A stretch of DNA of 43,526 nt from Candidatus Zipacnadia bacterium (GCA_029821635.1 JALGSW010000033.1:1-43526), one strand, 5' to 3'. Shown: positions 7,190 through 15,489, counted from the stretch's first letter. The notes: a model not told the origin generated them from the sequence alone. A program made the numbers and translations.

Positions 7190-7726
7190 CTGCCCGCGCC
7201 GTGGCTGGCGCTGCACGTGTGCTGTGGCCCGTGCGCGAGCGCGGTGATCGAGCGGCTCGAGCGCGAGTGGTCGGTCGCCTGCGTCTGGCACAACCCGAAC
7301 ATCCAGCCCGCGGAGGAGCATGAGCGGCGGCTCGAGTCGATGCGTACCGTGGCCGAGCGCACCGGCACATCGCTGGCGGTCCTCCCGTATGACGTGGATC
7401 GCTGGCCGGAACTGTGCGCGAGGCTGCTTGAGGAGCCGGAGGGAGGCGCGCGCTGCGAGGTGTGCTTCCGCATGAGGCTTGAGGCGACGGCGCAGTGGGC
7501 GGTCGCCGAGGGCATCGAGACGATCGCCACGACGCTCTCGATCAGCCCTCACAAGGACGTGGAGCGGATCAACGCGATCGGGCATGATGTTGCGGCCCGC
7601 CACGGCCTGCTGTTCCTCGCCGGGGACTTCAAGCAACGCGGAGGCTTCCAACGCAGCGTCGAGCTGAGCCGCGAGTGGGGCCTCTACCGCCAGAACTACT
7701 GCGGCTGCCTGCAGAGCATGCGGTAG
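7190..7726 (+). CDS. queH: epoxyqueuosine reductase QueH
   Basis: QueH reduces epoxyqueuosine to queuosine in tRNA, the last step of Q biosynthesis, as a non-orthologous replacement of the cobalamin enzyme QueG. The hallmarks are visible: the N-terminal strand and paired cysteines LALHVCCGPC, then GGARCEVCFRMRL, TLSISPHKD, and the C-terminal GLYRQNYCGC; these cysteines bind the Fe-S cluster and second metal in the family. The only ATG/GTG/TTG start before the motif is GTG at 7217, which would be the valine inside HVCCGPC and would delete the first strand. An in-frame CTG at 7190 with GGTGAG at 7175-7180 is therefore proposed as the start; CTG at 7133 is an alternative. The frame is closed by TGA at 7124. 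A strong terminator follows at 7748. Confidence 0.88.
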   Translation: MPAPWLALHVCCGPCASAVIERLEREWSVACVWHNPNIQPAEEHERRLESMRTVAERTGTSLAVLPYDVDRWPELCARLLEEPEGGARCEVCFRMRLEATAQWAVAEGIETIATTLSISPHKDVERINAIGHDVAARHGLLFLAGDFKQRGGFQRSVELSREWGLYRQNYCGCLQSMR

Positions 7727-7747
7727 GTTGCTTCGCGATGCAATGAG

Positions 7748-7775
7748 GCCCGGCCGCCATCGGCCGGGCTCTTCT
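7748..7775 (+). terminator. Rho-independent terminator after queH
   Basis: GCCCGGCCG (7748-7756), loop CCAT, CGGCCGGGC (7761-7769), then TCTTCT. A perfect 9-bp GC stem with a 4-base loop and a T-rich tail, 21 bases after the queH stop. It separates queH from the sigma-factor operon. Confidence 0.8.
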
Positions 7776-7879
7776 ACGTACGGAGGTTACTGCCCAATCT
7801 CTCGGAAATCGTGTAATGCGCGCGGCACGAAATCGCACTTTACGGGTGAGGACCCTATCCGTCGCACAGGGTGACAGCC

Positions 7880-8437
7880 ATGACCGACGCCCAGGTGGTG
7901 AGAAAAGTGCTGGAAGGCGACGCCGACGCGTATGCGCTGCTGGTGCAGCGGCATCAGCGCGCGGCCGTGGCCGCCGCCCATCATCTCACCGGCGACCGTG
8001 AAGCCGCGCGCGACATCGCCCAGGACGCCCTCGTTGACGCATGGCGCGGGCTGAGCGGGCTGCGCGACCGGACGAAGTTCGCCGGCTGGCTGATCGGGAT
8101 CGTGCGCAACAAGTGCCGCGCGTTCATCCGCGCCCGCACGCCGGGCGACGTGCCCCTCGATGACGCGCTGACACCGAGCGTCGATCCGCCCGGCCCCGGT
8201 GGCGGCCCGCGCGCGAGCGCGGCGGTCAGCGAGATGCTGGGGATGCTGCCGCTGAAGGACCGCGAGCTGCTTGCGATGCGCTACATCGCCGAGATGTCCT
8301 ACTCCGAGATCGCCGCGCAGACGGGCCAGACGGTAAACAACGTACGCGTGCGCTGCTGCCGGGCGCGGCAGCGCCTGCGGGAGTTGATGGCCGAGAAGGA
8401 CGCCGGGCCGGCCAGGAAGGAGGATGAGCGCGCATGA
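7880..8437 (+). CDS. ECF-type RNA polymerase sigma factor
   Basis: A 185-residue sigma factor with only regions 2 and 4. Region 2 spans about 10-90 (YALLVQRHQRAAVAAAHHLT, then AARDIAQDALVDAWRGL and TKFAGWLIGIVRNKCRAFIR). Region 4 spans about 120-170 (MLPLKDRELLAMRYIAEMSYSEIAAQTGQ...NNVRVRCCRARQRLRELM), the latter a helix-turn-helix that reads the -35 element. The ATG at 7880 is preferred over a GTG at 7871, with AGGGTG (7868-7873) as ribosome site. The stop overlaps the ATG of the next gene by 4 bases (ATGA), the classical sigma/anti-sigma coupling. Such factors redirect polymerase when a membrane anti-sigma partner releases them. Targets are unknown; autoregulation is usual in the group but I cannot identify its promoter with confidence in 7776-7879. 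Confidence 0.9.
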   Translation: MTDAQVVRKVLEGDADAYALLVQRHQRAAVAAAHHLTGDREAARDIAQDALVDAWRGLSGLRDRTKFAGWLIGIVRNKCRAFIRARTPGDVPLDDALTPSVDPPGPGGGPRASAAVSEMLGMLPLKDRELLAMRYIAEMSYSEIAAQTGQTVNNVRVRCCRARQRLRELMAEKDAGPARKEDERA

Positions 8438-9812
8438 CCGCGCAGCAGGCGTGTGAGAAGTGGAGCGAGCGCATCTCCGCGTGGCTGGATGGCGAGGCGG
8501 GGCTGATCGACCGACTGCTCGTGCCGATGCACCTGCGTGAGTGTGCGCGCTGCAGGGCGTGGGTCGAGGCCGTAACGGCCGATGAGGAGGCCTTCCGCGC
8601 GGCCTACTTCGGCGAGCCCGAGGCCGACGAGGACTTCACCGATGCGGTCATGGCGCGCGTCGAGAAGCAGGCGAGTGGCAAGGAGCGCGCGCGGGCTTCG
8701 CGCAAGGTGCCCGCGAACCGGCTGATCGAGCTGTTGGTGGTCGTGGGGATCCTGGCGGTGCTCACAGCGATCCTCTTCCCGGTCTTCGCAAAGTCCCGCG
8801 AGAAGGCGCGTGTGAGCTCCTGCAACGGCAACATGAAGCAGATCGCGCTAGCCCTGGAGATGTACGCACGAGACTACGACGGCTACCTTCCCCTCGCCTA
8901 CGGCTGGCAGGACCTGGTGGCGCCCTACATCCAGAACAAGCAGGTCTTCGAGTGCCCGGCGAGGACCACGCCGAAGCCGCACTACGCGCTGAGCCCATAC
9001 GTTGCGGGGCGCAGGATCGCGGAGATAGCCGACCCGGACACGACGGTGATGCTCTACGAGGTGGGGCAGGGCGGGCAGCCGATCTTCCCGCACAATGACG
9101 GCGCGAACTACGGCTTCGTGGACGGCCACGTGAAGTCGTTCAGCAAGCGCAAGCCGCCCGAGAGCTTCCAGGCGACGGGCTTCATCCCGCCGACGCAGAG
9201 CTACGGGATTGCCGAGCACCTCAAGATCGCCTACCAGGCCTCCGTCGAGGTGGTCGTGCGCAACCTCTACCAGAGCGTGCTGGAGGCCGAGGCGGCGGTG
9301 CGGCAGTATGGCGGCTTCCTCATGAACTCGACGCTCGACGGCAACTGCGGCTCCGCGTCGCTGACGATGCGCGTGCCCACCGGCGAGGTCGGGAACGTGA
9401 TCAACGCGCTCGGGGCGCTGGGCTTCGTGGGCGCGAGATCGAGCAGACGCACGAGCGCTCCGAGCGCCTGGAGACGATGGTCGAGGGCATGGAGGAGGAC
9501 AAGCCGCGCGTCTCGGCGGAGGAGAACCTCGGCACGGTCGAGCGCGAGGCGACGCAGCTTCGCGACGAGGTCTGGGACATCGACGCCCGCACCACGCTGG
9601 CGACGGTCTCCGCGACACTCACCGCCGAGCAGCCCGGCCCGCAGCCGCAGACGATCGGCGAGGCGTTCGGCAACGCGGCGGAGGCGCTGCTGAAGGTGCT
9701 GGTGGCGGCGACGAAGGTGGGCGCGTGGGTGCTGGTCTTCGCGCCGATCTGGGGCGCGGCGTTCTGGCTCGGCCGCTGGGCGCTCCGGCGAGCAGTGAGG
9801 GGAGATGAGTGA
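8434..9812 (+). CDS. composite anti-sigma factor: zinc finger, pseudopilin-like H-X9-DG domain, DUF4349 (frameshifted)
   Basis: Domains in order: an anti-sigma zinc finger (Cys7, then HLRECARC with His33, Cys37, Cys40); a linker; a hydrophobic segment NRLIELLVVVGILAVL at 95-110 that looks like a type IV pilin helix, including the pilin-type glutamate, but lacks the G/F prepilin cleavage site; a pseudopilin-like domain with SREKARVSSCNGNMKQ (121-136) and the H-X9-DG motif (His220 to Asp230-Gly231); and a DUF4349 domain from about 264 with a second membrane segment near the C-terminus (VGAWVLVFAPIWGAAFWLG). The first frame runs to residue 334, where the DUF4349 sequence continues in the -1 frame (REIEQTHERSERLE...), consistent with one base missing near 9433-9435. 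Repaired length is about 459 residues. The topology would place the finger in the cytoplasm and the other domains outside. The start overlaps the sigma gene. Confidence 0.75.
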
Positions 9813-10321
9813 TGGAGAAGCGCAGGTCGCGCCGATGGTTGATCGCGCTGGGAGCACTGCTCGTGCTGGCGGTCGCCGCATACGTGGTCTTCCCGGCTCT
9901 CGTTGGGAAGCGGGAGAAGGCGCGCTCGACAACGTGCTACTCAGACACGAAGCAGATCTGCCTCGCGCTCCTGATGTACGCGCGGGAGAACGACCAGCGC
10001 CTCCCGCCCGCCGACGGCTGGCAGGAGCGCCTGCTCCCCTACGAGGACAATCCGCGGGTCTTCGTGTGCCAGGACCGCGAGGACACCCCGACGCCGCACT
10101 TCGCGCTCAGCCCGTACGTGACGTGGCGCCGGCTCGACGAGATCGAGGCGCCGGACACTGTGCTGATGGTCTACGAGATAGACGCAACCGGCGCGCCCGT
10201 CTACCCGCACGAGGGTGGGGCGAACTACGGCTTTGCGGACGGGCATGTCAAGTGGTTCAGCCGCACGGACGCGCTGAAGCAGTCGTGGGCGCTGCCCGCG
10301 GGATCGGGACAGGGGGAGTGA
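9812..10321 (+). CDS. single-pass H-X9-DG pseudopilin-like protein 1
   Basis: A 169-residue protein with a basic N-terminus, one membrane helix (WLIALGALLVLAVAAYVVFP, about 9-28), then the same module as the anti-sigma protein: GKREKARSTTCYSDTKQICLALLMYARENDQRLPP, a second cysteine in VFVCQD, and the H-X9-DG motif in HEGGANYGFADGH. The two cysteines may form a disulfide outside the cell. It lacks a prepilin leader, so it is probably a membrane-anchored sensor-like or structural protein rather than an exported pilin (inference). The ATG shares one base with the stop of the anti-sigma gene (TGATG), so the same operon is certain. It may be a duplicate of the anti-sigma ectodomain. Confidence 0.75.
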   Translation: MEKRRSRRWLIALGALLVLAVAAYVVFPALVGKREKARSTTCYSDTKQICLALLMYARENDQRLPPADGWQERLLPYEDNPRVFVCQDREDTPTPHFALSPYVTWRRLDEIEAPDTVLMVYEIDATGAPVYPHEGGANYGFADGHVKWFSRTDALKQSWALPAGSGQGE

Positions 10322-10322
10322 C

Positions 10323-10877
10323 ATGGCGGGCACGCGAGACGGGAAGCCGAAGACACGCTTCAGTTGCTGGCGGGTCGGCGGGTGCCTGCTGCTGATCGTC
10401 GGCACGCCGCTGGTGTGGTCGCTGACTTCGGAGGCGCTGTGGTGGCACCGCCATCCACCGCAAAGGGCAAGCTGCATTCAGAATCTGAAGCAACTGAGCC
10501 TGGCAGTGCAGATGTACGCCACGGACTACGATGAGAGGATGCCGCGGGTCAGGGACTGGTCTGAGGTTACCATGCCCTACGCAAGGAACGAGTTGACCTA
10601 CCACTGCCCGAAGGCGTCCACGGAACCCCGGTTGAGCTACGGGATGAACCCCGACCTGTCCGGTCGCGTGGTAGAAGGCATCTCCGGATACGTGATGCAC
10701 GGACGGGACAGGCGGGAACTGCCAGAGGAAGTCATGCTCTTCGACGGACGGCTCGGCATGGTCATCGAGCGTCACGAGGGTGGCGCGAACTACGGCTTTG
10801 CGGATGGGCATGCGAAGTGGCTTGCCGACCCGCCTGCGGGTATACTTGTGGCAGCAGAGGCACATGAGGGGGACTGA
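10323..10877 (+). CDS. single-pass H-X9-DG pseudopilin-like protein 2
   Basis: A 184-residue paralogue, the most divergent of the set. A hydrophilic 16-residue start precedes the membrane helix (VGGCLLLIVGTPLVWSL), followed by RASCIQNLKQLSLAVQMYATDYDERMP, a second cysteine in TYHCPK, SYGMNP and the H-X9-DG motif in HEGGANYGFADGH. The C-terminal PPAGILVAAEAHEGD is a short tail. The stop of the previous gene is 1 base away, so expression is coupled. Function unknown; the conserved cysteines and HXDG motif suggest the ectodomain fold is kept although the middle (VVEGISGYVMHGRDRR) differs from its relatives, which could reflect another ligand or partner (inference). Confidence 0.72.
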   Translation: MAGTRDGKPKTRFSCWRVGGCLLLIVGTPLVWSLTSEALWWHRHPPQRASCIQNLKQLSLAVQMYATDYDERMPRVRDWSEVTMPYARNELTYHCPKASTEPRLSYGMNPDLSGRVVEGISGYVMHGRDRRELPEEVMLFDGRLGMVIERHEGGANYGFADGHAKWLADPPAGILVAAEAHEGD

Positions 10878-10880
10878 GGG

Positions 10881-11375
10881 ATGTCTTCACGGACAGTGCG
10901 TCGATGGCTGATCGGGCTGGCGGTCCTCGCGGTGGCCGTGGTGGCCGCCGCAGGGCTCTACCCGGCCCTGTTTCCGCGACCGAAACGCAGCGTGCGGGTG
11001 TGCATTCACAACGTGAAGCAGATCGGTGCTGCGCTGGAGATGTACGCGGAGGACAACGAGGGCCGGCTGCCGCCGAGCGGCGACCTGCAGCGGCGGCTGA
11101 TGCCCTACGTCAGGTACGAGGGCGCCTTCGCGTGCACGGACCGACGCGACGATCCGAGGCCTCACTACGCGCTGGACGCCCGGGTGGCGGGCCACAGGCT
11201 GGACAGCCTCGAGCCACCGGACGTCGTCCTCGTCTACGAGGTGGACGCCGCCGGGCGGCCGGTCTACCCGCACAAGGGCGGCGCCAACTACGGCTTCGCG
11301 GACGGGCACTGGAAGTGGTTCGCTCAGAACGACGCGCCGGCGGGTATACCTGTTCTGAGCGTCGATGACCAGTAG
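10881..11375 (+). CDS. single-pass H-X9-DG pseudopilin-like protein 3
   Basis: A 164-residue paralogue close to protein 1. It has the N-terminal RRWLIGLAVLAVAVVAAAGL membrane helix, VRVCIHNVKQIGAALEMYAEDNEGRLPP, the second cysteine in AFACTD, PHYALDARVAGHRLDSLEPPDVVLVYEVD, and the H-X9-DG motif in HKGGANYGFADGH. It follows the preceding gene by 3 bases, so it belongs to the sigma-factor operon. The segment 'PHYAL...R..G.RL..ie.PD.VL.YE.D' is shared by the anti-sigma protein and proteins 1 and 3 but changed in protein 2, giving an internal tree of the family. Role unknown; no prepilin leader. Confidence 0.72.
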   Translation: MSSRTVRRWLIGLAVLAVAVVAAAGLYPALFPRPKRSVRVCIHNVKQIGAALEMYAEDNEGRLPPSGDLQRRLMPYVRYEGAFACTDRRDDPRPHYALDARVAGHRLDSLEPPDVVLVYEVDAAGRPVYPHKGGANYGFADGHWKWFAQNDAPAGIPVLSVDDQ

Positions 11376-11384
11376 CACGAGGCG

Positions 11385-11516
11385 ATGCGTGTGGACCCGA
11401 GCAAGCGACGGCAGATCGAGGTGCTCCACGAGCACGTGTTGTGGTGGCTGCCACTGGCGGCGATCGTGATCGGTGCGGCGGTTCTGTTCCCGTGGTTGGC
11501 ACGGCTGCTGCATTGA
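11385..11516 (+). CDS. 43-residue single-pass membrane peptide
   Basis: A small open frame starting with ATG at 11385, 9 bases after the preceding stop, ending TGA at 11514-11516. The product begins MRVDPSKRRQIEVLHEHVL and continues with a membrane helix WWLPLAAIVIGAAVLFPWL (residues 20-38). A charged cytoplasmic end, one helix and a very short tail are typical of small membrane regulators. The ribosome site is modest (GAGG at 11379-11382). It sits last in the sigma/pseudopilin operon, directly before an intergenic hairpin. No homologue is recognised. Support is the tight spacing, the amphipathic-then-hydrophobic layout and codon use like its neighbours; translation is not proven. Confidence 0.5.
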   Translation: MRVDPSKRRQIEVLHEHVLWWLPLAAIVIGAAVLFPWLARLLH

Positions 11517-11544
11517 GGCCAGCGCCGTCCGCCGTCAGTCGTTT

Positions 11545-11598
11545 GTAGGACGGGCTTCCAGCCCGTCGCCGTTCAGCCTCCGAGAAGCCAACGGCGAC
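11545..11598 (+). repeat. dispersed hairpin repeat, family 2, with a second nested stem
   Basis: GTAG then GACGGGC (11549-11555), loop TTCCA, GCCCGTC (11561-11567). The same GTAGGAC-start hairpin with a changed but still paired stem is at 42979-43002 on the minus strand. An alternative stem, GTCGCCGTT (11565-11573) with AACGGCGAC (11590-11598), overlaps its 3' arm. It lies 28 bases after the stop of the 43-residue gene, so it may end the sigma operon. Confidence 0.55.
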
Positions 11599-11653
11599 AG
11601 GCGACGCCGCATCCCGGCGAACTTCCGGTCATCCCGCGACAGGAGGCTCGCCG

Positions 11654-14600
11654 ATGACCCGCGCCATCCTCGCCCTCATCGTCCTCACAGCTCCCGCGCT
11701 CTGCACCGCTCAGGAGCCGCTGCTGAGCGTTCCGTTCGATGGCAGCGACGCAGCCACCCTCAACTTTGACGGACCGCAGGAACTCACCGGCTTCGCCACG
11801 CGGAACGGTCCGTACGCCATCGGCATCGACGGGCAAGCGCGCGAACTTGGCGGCATGAACCGCCTGCGCTTCTTCCTCAACGAGGGCTTCGTGCCGCCTG
11901 AGGGCACGCTGAGCCTCTGGGTCCGGCCGCTCGACTGGACGCCCGCCGACGCCCGGCACTTCGCGTTCTTCGCGCGCCTCGACTACACCGAGAACGAGCA
12001 TGGCTACGTGCGCATGGTCCTCTACAAGCTCTGGCAGAACGACGAGGTCGCGCTGCTCGTGCAGAACACGCCCGTGACCGACCGCGCCGCGCTGGTCAAG
12101 GTCGCCGCGCCCGGCTGGGAGGAGGGGCGCTGGCATCACCTGGCGGCGACGTGGGACGCCGACGCCATGCGCCTCTACGTGGATGGCGAGCCCGCCGGGG
12201 AGACGCCTGCGGTCGCGCTGCCCGCCGAGGGCCGCTGGGAGCTGTCCATCGGCACGCCCTACGATGGCTGGGCCTACATCGGCCAGGAGAAGAACGCGAT
12301 TGATGACTTCCGCGTCTACCGCGAGGCCCTGAACGCCGAGGCGATCCGCGCGCAGTACGACGCGACGCTCGCCGCCGCGCCGCCTGAGGCGCTGGAGCCC
12401 CCCGAGCAGGTCGGGCCGCCGCCGGTCGAAGGCAACCTGGCGCTCGCGGATGATGGCGCGTACGTGCTCGCGAGTTCCCTCGCCGACTACGAGGCGCACT
12501 ACCCGGACAATCTGATCGATGGCCGCGAGGAGAGCGTCTGGGCGCCGCTGCGGCCGACGCTCCCGCAGTGGTTCGAGGTGCGCTGGCGGCTGCCGAGGCG
12601 CGTCGATGGCGTGGTGTTGCGCCAGGCCGAGGCCGGGCATGTGTCCGCACTCACGGTGCAAGCGTGGCTTGATGGCGCGTGGCAGGAGGTCGCTACGCTG
12701 GCAGACGCGCCCGCGGACGCCTCTGAGGTGGCGGCGCGCTTTGCAGAGATCACCACAGACCGCGTGCGCGTGACACTTACCGAAGGCGCGCCGGAGGGCC
12801 TCGCGCTGACCACGCTCGCGGTGACCGGCCCGGAGCAGCCGATTCTGCCGCCAAGCCCGCTGCCGACGCAGACACCGGAGCGCGTGAGGGTGCTGAGCGC
12901 GTCGCTGACGCCTCCCGAGGCGCGCCCGGGCGACACGGTGCGCATCGAGGCGACGGTCGCGTCCGCCGGAGCGTTGGCGGAGGACTACGCGTTTGCCTTC
13001 GAGGTGGCTGAGACGCCGCAGGAGCCGAACTGGAGCGACCTCTTCGTGGCGGGCTGCGCGGTCGCGCCCGATGCGCCGACGACGCAGTGGGTGGCCGGGC
13101 AGGAGCACGTGCTGACGGGTGAGTTGCGGCTGCCGGAATGGGCGCCGGACGGGCCGATGCCGGTGCGGCTGGTGGGCATGACCGCGCGCGGGCTGCCGCT
13201 GGAGGTCGCGAACGCCGATGGCGATGCGCAGGCCACGGTGGGCGAGCTGCGCATCCACAGGTTCGACGCGCGCGGCGATGGGGGAGTGCCCGGCGCGCGG
13301 CTGGACTTCAGCGGCGGCCGGGCGCGCTGGCTGTTCGGCGATGAGCCGGTCGCGCCGCTCGGCTGGGCGATGACGATCCCGTCCTGGGAGCGCTACGACC
13401 GCTACTCCTCGACCGGCGTGCACGTCTACCACGCGAAGAGCCTGCCGCTCAACTTCGATGACGAGCCGGGCGAGTTCGAGCGCGTCGCCTCGCAACTCGA
13501 CGAGCGCATGAGGCATACGCTGCGTGTCGATCCGGACGCGCTGTTCATCGTCAACCCGGACCTGCGACCCGAGCAGTCGTGGCTGGTGCGCAACCCCGAC
13601 GAGCGGCTCGTCACCGCGCACGGCAACCTCGGGCCGGTCTGCTTCTCCTCGGCGAAGTACACTGCGGGCGTGCACGACTTCCTGCGCCGGCTGATCGGCC
13701 ACGTCGGCGCCCAGGAGTACGCCGACCATGTGATCGGCTGGCTGCCATACGTGTGCGGCTCGCCGGATTCGGTGATGGGCGGCGCGGAGGACAACCTCTT
13801 CCAGGAGGACCGCTCGCGGCTCACGCTCGGCGACTACAACCCGCAGGCGATCGCGAACTTCCAGGCGTGGCTGCGCGCGAAGTACGCGGGCTCCGTCGAG
13901 GACCTGCGCGCGGCGTGGCAGGACCCGGCGCTGACCTTCGAGAGCGCGCGGCCGGTGGTCGCGGAGCTGACCGCCGAGGGCGTGGATGGCGGCGTCTTCC
14001 GCGATCCGGCGGGCAATCAGATGACCTTCGACTACGCGGAGTGGATGTCCGGCGTGGTCGGCCGCTTTAATTCGGAGCTGATGCGCATCGTGAAGGAGGA
14101 GGCCGGGCGCGAGGTGCTGGCGGGGACCTACTACGGCTACAACGTGGCGCACCTGCGCAGCTACAATGTCCCGGGCTCGTTCCTGCAGAACAACAACGCC
14201 GACTTCATCGAGCGCCTGCAGGACCCGAACTGGGACTTCTTCGCGGAGCCGACACCGTATTCCAGCCGCCGACCGGGCACCTCGTACTACACCTCGCACG
14301 CGGACGACTCGCTGCGCCTGCACGGGAAGCTGCACATGGCGGAGGTCGATCACCGGACCTTCATCGCGGGCGCGAAGACTTACGGCCGCATGCGCTCCGA
14401 GCGCGAGACCCAGGCCGTGATGCGCCGCGACATGTCCGCGCTGACCATCGCGGGGCAGGGCTACTGGTTCAGCGACTGGAGCCGCGGCAGTCTGCGCGAG
14501 GCGGTCCCGTGGTTCGACGATCCGGGGATCCTCGGCGCGATCGAAGAGGCACGCGAGACGCATGAGGCCGCAATCGCGCGAGAGAGTCAGTCTGTCTCGC

Positions 14601-15472
14601 AGATCGCGGTCTTCACCTCCGCGCGCACGATGCGCTACCACGATGTCTACCGCGCCTCGCCGGTCTATCACAACCTCATCCCGTTCACGCTCTGGGAGGG
14701 GATGGGGAGGATCGGCGCGCCCTACGACATCTACGCGATCGATGACCTCGCAGAGCCACAGGTGCGCGATGGCTACCGGCTCTACGTCTTCCTCAACGCG
14801 TTCTTCCTGCGGCCCGAGGACCGCGCGCGCATCGAGGCGCTGAAGGCTGAGGGCCGCACGCTGCTGTTCCTCTACGCGCCGGGCTACGCCACGCGCGAGC
14901 AGGGCCTGAGCGTGCAGGCGATCGGCGACCTCGTCGGGATGAACGTGGTGAAGCGCGCGGATCGCGAGTGGATGGAGTACGCGACCATCGACGCCGAGCA
15001 TCCGGTGCTGCAGGGCGTTGAGCCGGGCACGAGCGTGCGCATCGAGACCTACGACTACGAGCTGTCGCGCAAGCTCCACCCGCCGGAGTTGGGGCCGGTC
15101 TTCGCGATTGACGACGCGGACGCCACGGTACTCGGGACCTACCCGGACGGGCAGCCGGCCTTCGCTGCACGGGACCTCGGCGCGTGGAAGAGCGCTTACT
15201 GCGCGGTGCCGCGCATGACCACCGACCTGCTGCGCGGCGTGGCGCGCTGGGCGGGCGTCCACCTCTACTGCGAGCAGGACGTGGTGATGGACGCGGACAA
15301 CCGGCTGCTGATGCTGCACAGTGGCTGGGACGGCGACCGGGAGCTCGCGATCGCGCTGCCTCAGCCGACGACCGTCACCGACGCGTGGACCGGTGAGACG
15401 CTGTGCACGAACGCCGACCGCCTGACCGTGGCGCTGCCGGAGTGCAGCACGCGGTTGTTGAGGCTGGAGTAA
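11654..15472 (+). CDS. large secreted LamG / discoidin-like / TIM-barrel protein, beta-galactosidase-like
   Basis: A 1272-residue exported protein; the start is set by AGGAGG (11640-11645) and a signal peptide (MTRAILALIVLTAPALCTAQ). Domains by appearance: a LamG/concanavalin-like module at about 20-235 (SLWVRPLDWTPADARHFAFF, RWHHLAATWDADAMRLYVDG); an F5/8-type C-like module at 255-395 (NLALADDGAYVLASS...WFEVRWRLPRRVDGVVLRQ); an Ig-like module at 410-530 (ARPGDTVRIEATVASAG); a TIM-barrel at about 560-960 with HMAEVDHRTF near 895, whose glutamate resembles a glycosidase nucleophile; a GATase-like alpha/beta domain at about 980-1190 (QIAVFTSARTMRYH, YRLYVFLNAFFLRPEDRARI) as in GH42 beta-galactosidase trimerisation domains; and a C-terminal beta domain. 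It resembles GH42-like enzymes but the family is not certain. The product probably binds and cleaves a polysaccharide at the cell surface (inference). Confidence 0.65.
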   Translation: MTRAILALIVLTAPALCTAQEPLLSVPFDGSDAATLNFDGPQELTGFATRNGPYAIGIDGQARELGGMNRLRFFLNEGFVPPEGTLSLWVRPLDWTPADARHFAFFARLDYTENEHGYVRMVLYKLWQNDEVALLVQNTPVTDRAALVKVAAPGWEEGRWHHLAATWDADAMRLYVDGEPAGETPAVALPAEGRWELSIGTPYDGWAYIGQEKNAIDDFRVYREALNAEAIRAQYDATLAAAPPEALEPPEQVGPPPVEGNLALADDGAYVLASSLADYEAHYPDNLIDGREESVWAPLRPTLPQWFEVRWRLPRRVDGVVLRQAEAGHVSALTVQAWLDGAWQEVATLADAPADASEVAARFAEITTDRVRVTLTEGAPEGLALTTLAVTGPEQPILPPSPLPTQTPERVRVLSASLTPPEARPGDTVRIEATVASAGALAEDYAFAFEVAETPQEPNWSDLFVAGCAVAPDAPTTQWVAGQEHVLTGELRLPEWAPDGPMPVRLVGMTARGLPLEVANADGDAQATVGELRIHRFDARGDGGVPGARLDFSGGRARWLFGDEPVAPLGWAMTIPSWERYDRYSSTGVHVYHAKSLPLNFDDEPGEFERVASQLDERMRHTLRVDPDALFIVNPDLRPEQSWLVRNPDERLVTAHGNLGPVCFSSAKYTAGVHDFLRRLIGHVGAQEYADHVIGWLPYVCGSPDSVMGGAEDNLFQEDRSRLTLGDYNPQAIANFQAWLRAKYAGSVEDLRAAWQDPALTFESARPVVAELTAEGVDGGVFRDPAGNQMTFDYAEWMSGVVGRFNSELMRIVKEEAGREVLAGTYYGYNVAHLRSYNVPGSFLQNNNADFIERLQDPNWDFFAEPTPYSSRRPGTSYYTSHADDSLRLHGKLHMAEVDHRTFIAGAKTYGRMRSERETQAVMRRDMSALTIAGQGYWFSDWSRGSLREAVPWFDDPGILGAIEEARETHEAAIARESQSVSQIAVFTSARTMRYHDVYRASPVYHNLIPFTLWEGMGRIGAPYDIYAIDDLAEPQVRDGYRLYVFLNAFFLRPEDRARIEALKAEGRTLLFLYAPGYATREQGLSVQAIGDLVGMNVVKRADREWMEYATIDAEHPVLQGVEPGTSVRIETYDYELSRKLHPPELGPVFAIDDADATVLGTYPDGQPAFAARDLGAWKSAYCAVPRMTTDLLRGVARWAGVHLYCEQDVVMDADNRLLMLHSGWDGDRELAIALPQPTTVTDAWTGETLCTNADRLTVALPECSTRLLRLE

Positions 15473-15489
15473 CCGCGCGCACGACCGCA

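Noticed and set aside
9425-9440. Programmed -1 ribosomal frameshift in the anti-sigma gene
   Set aside because: No slippery heptamer, upstream Shine-Dalgarno stimulator or following pseudoknot is evident; a one-base deletion or sequencing error is simpler.
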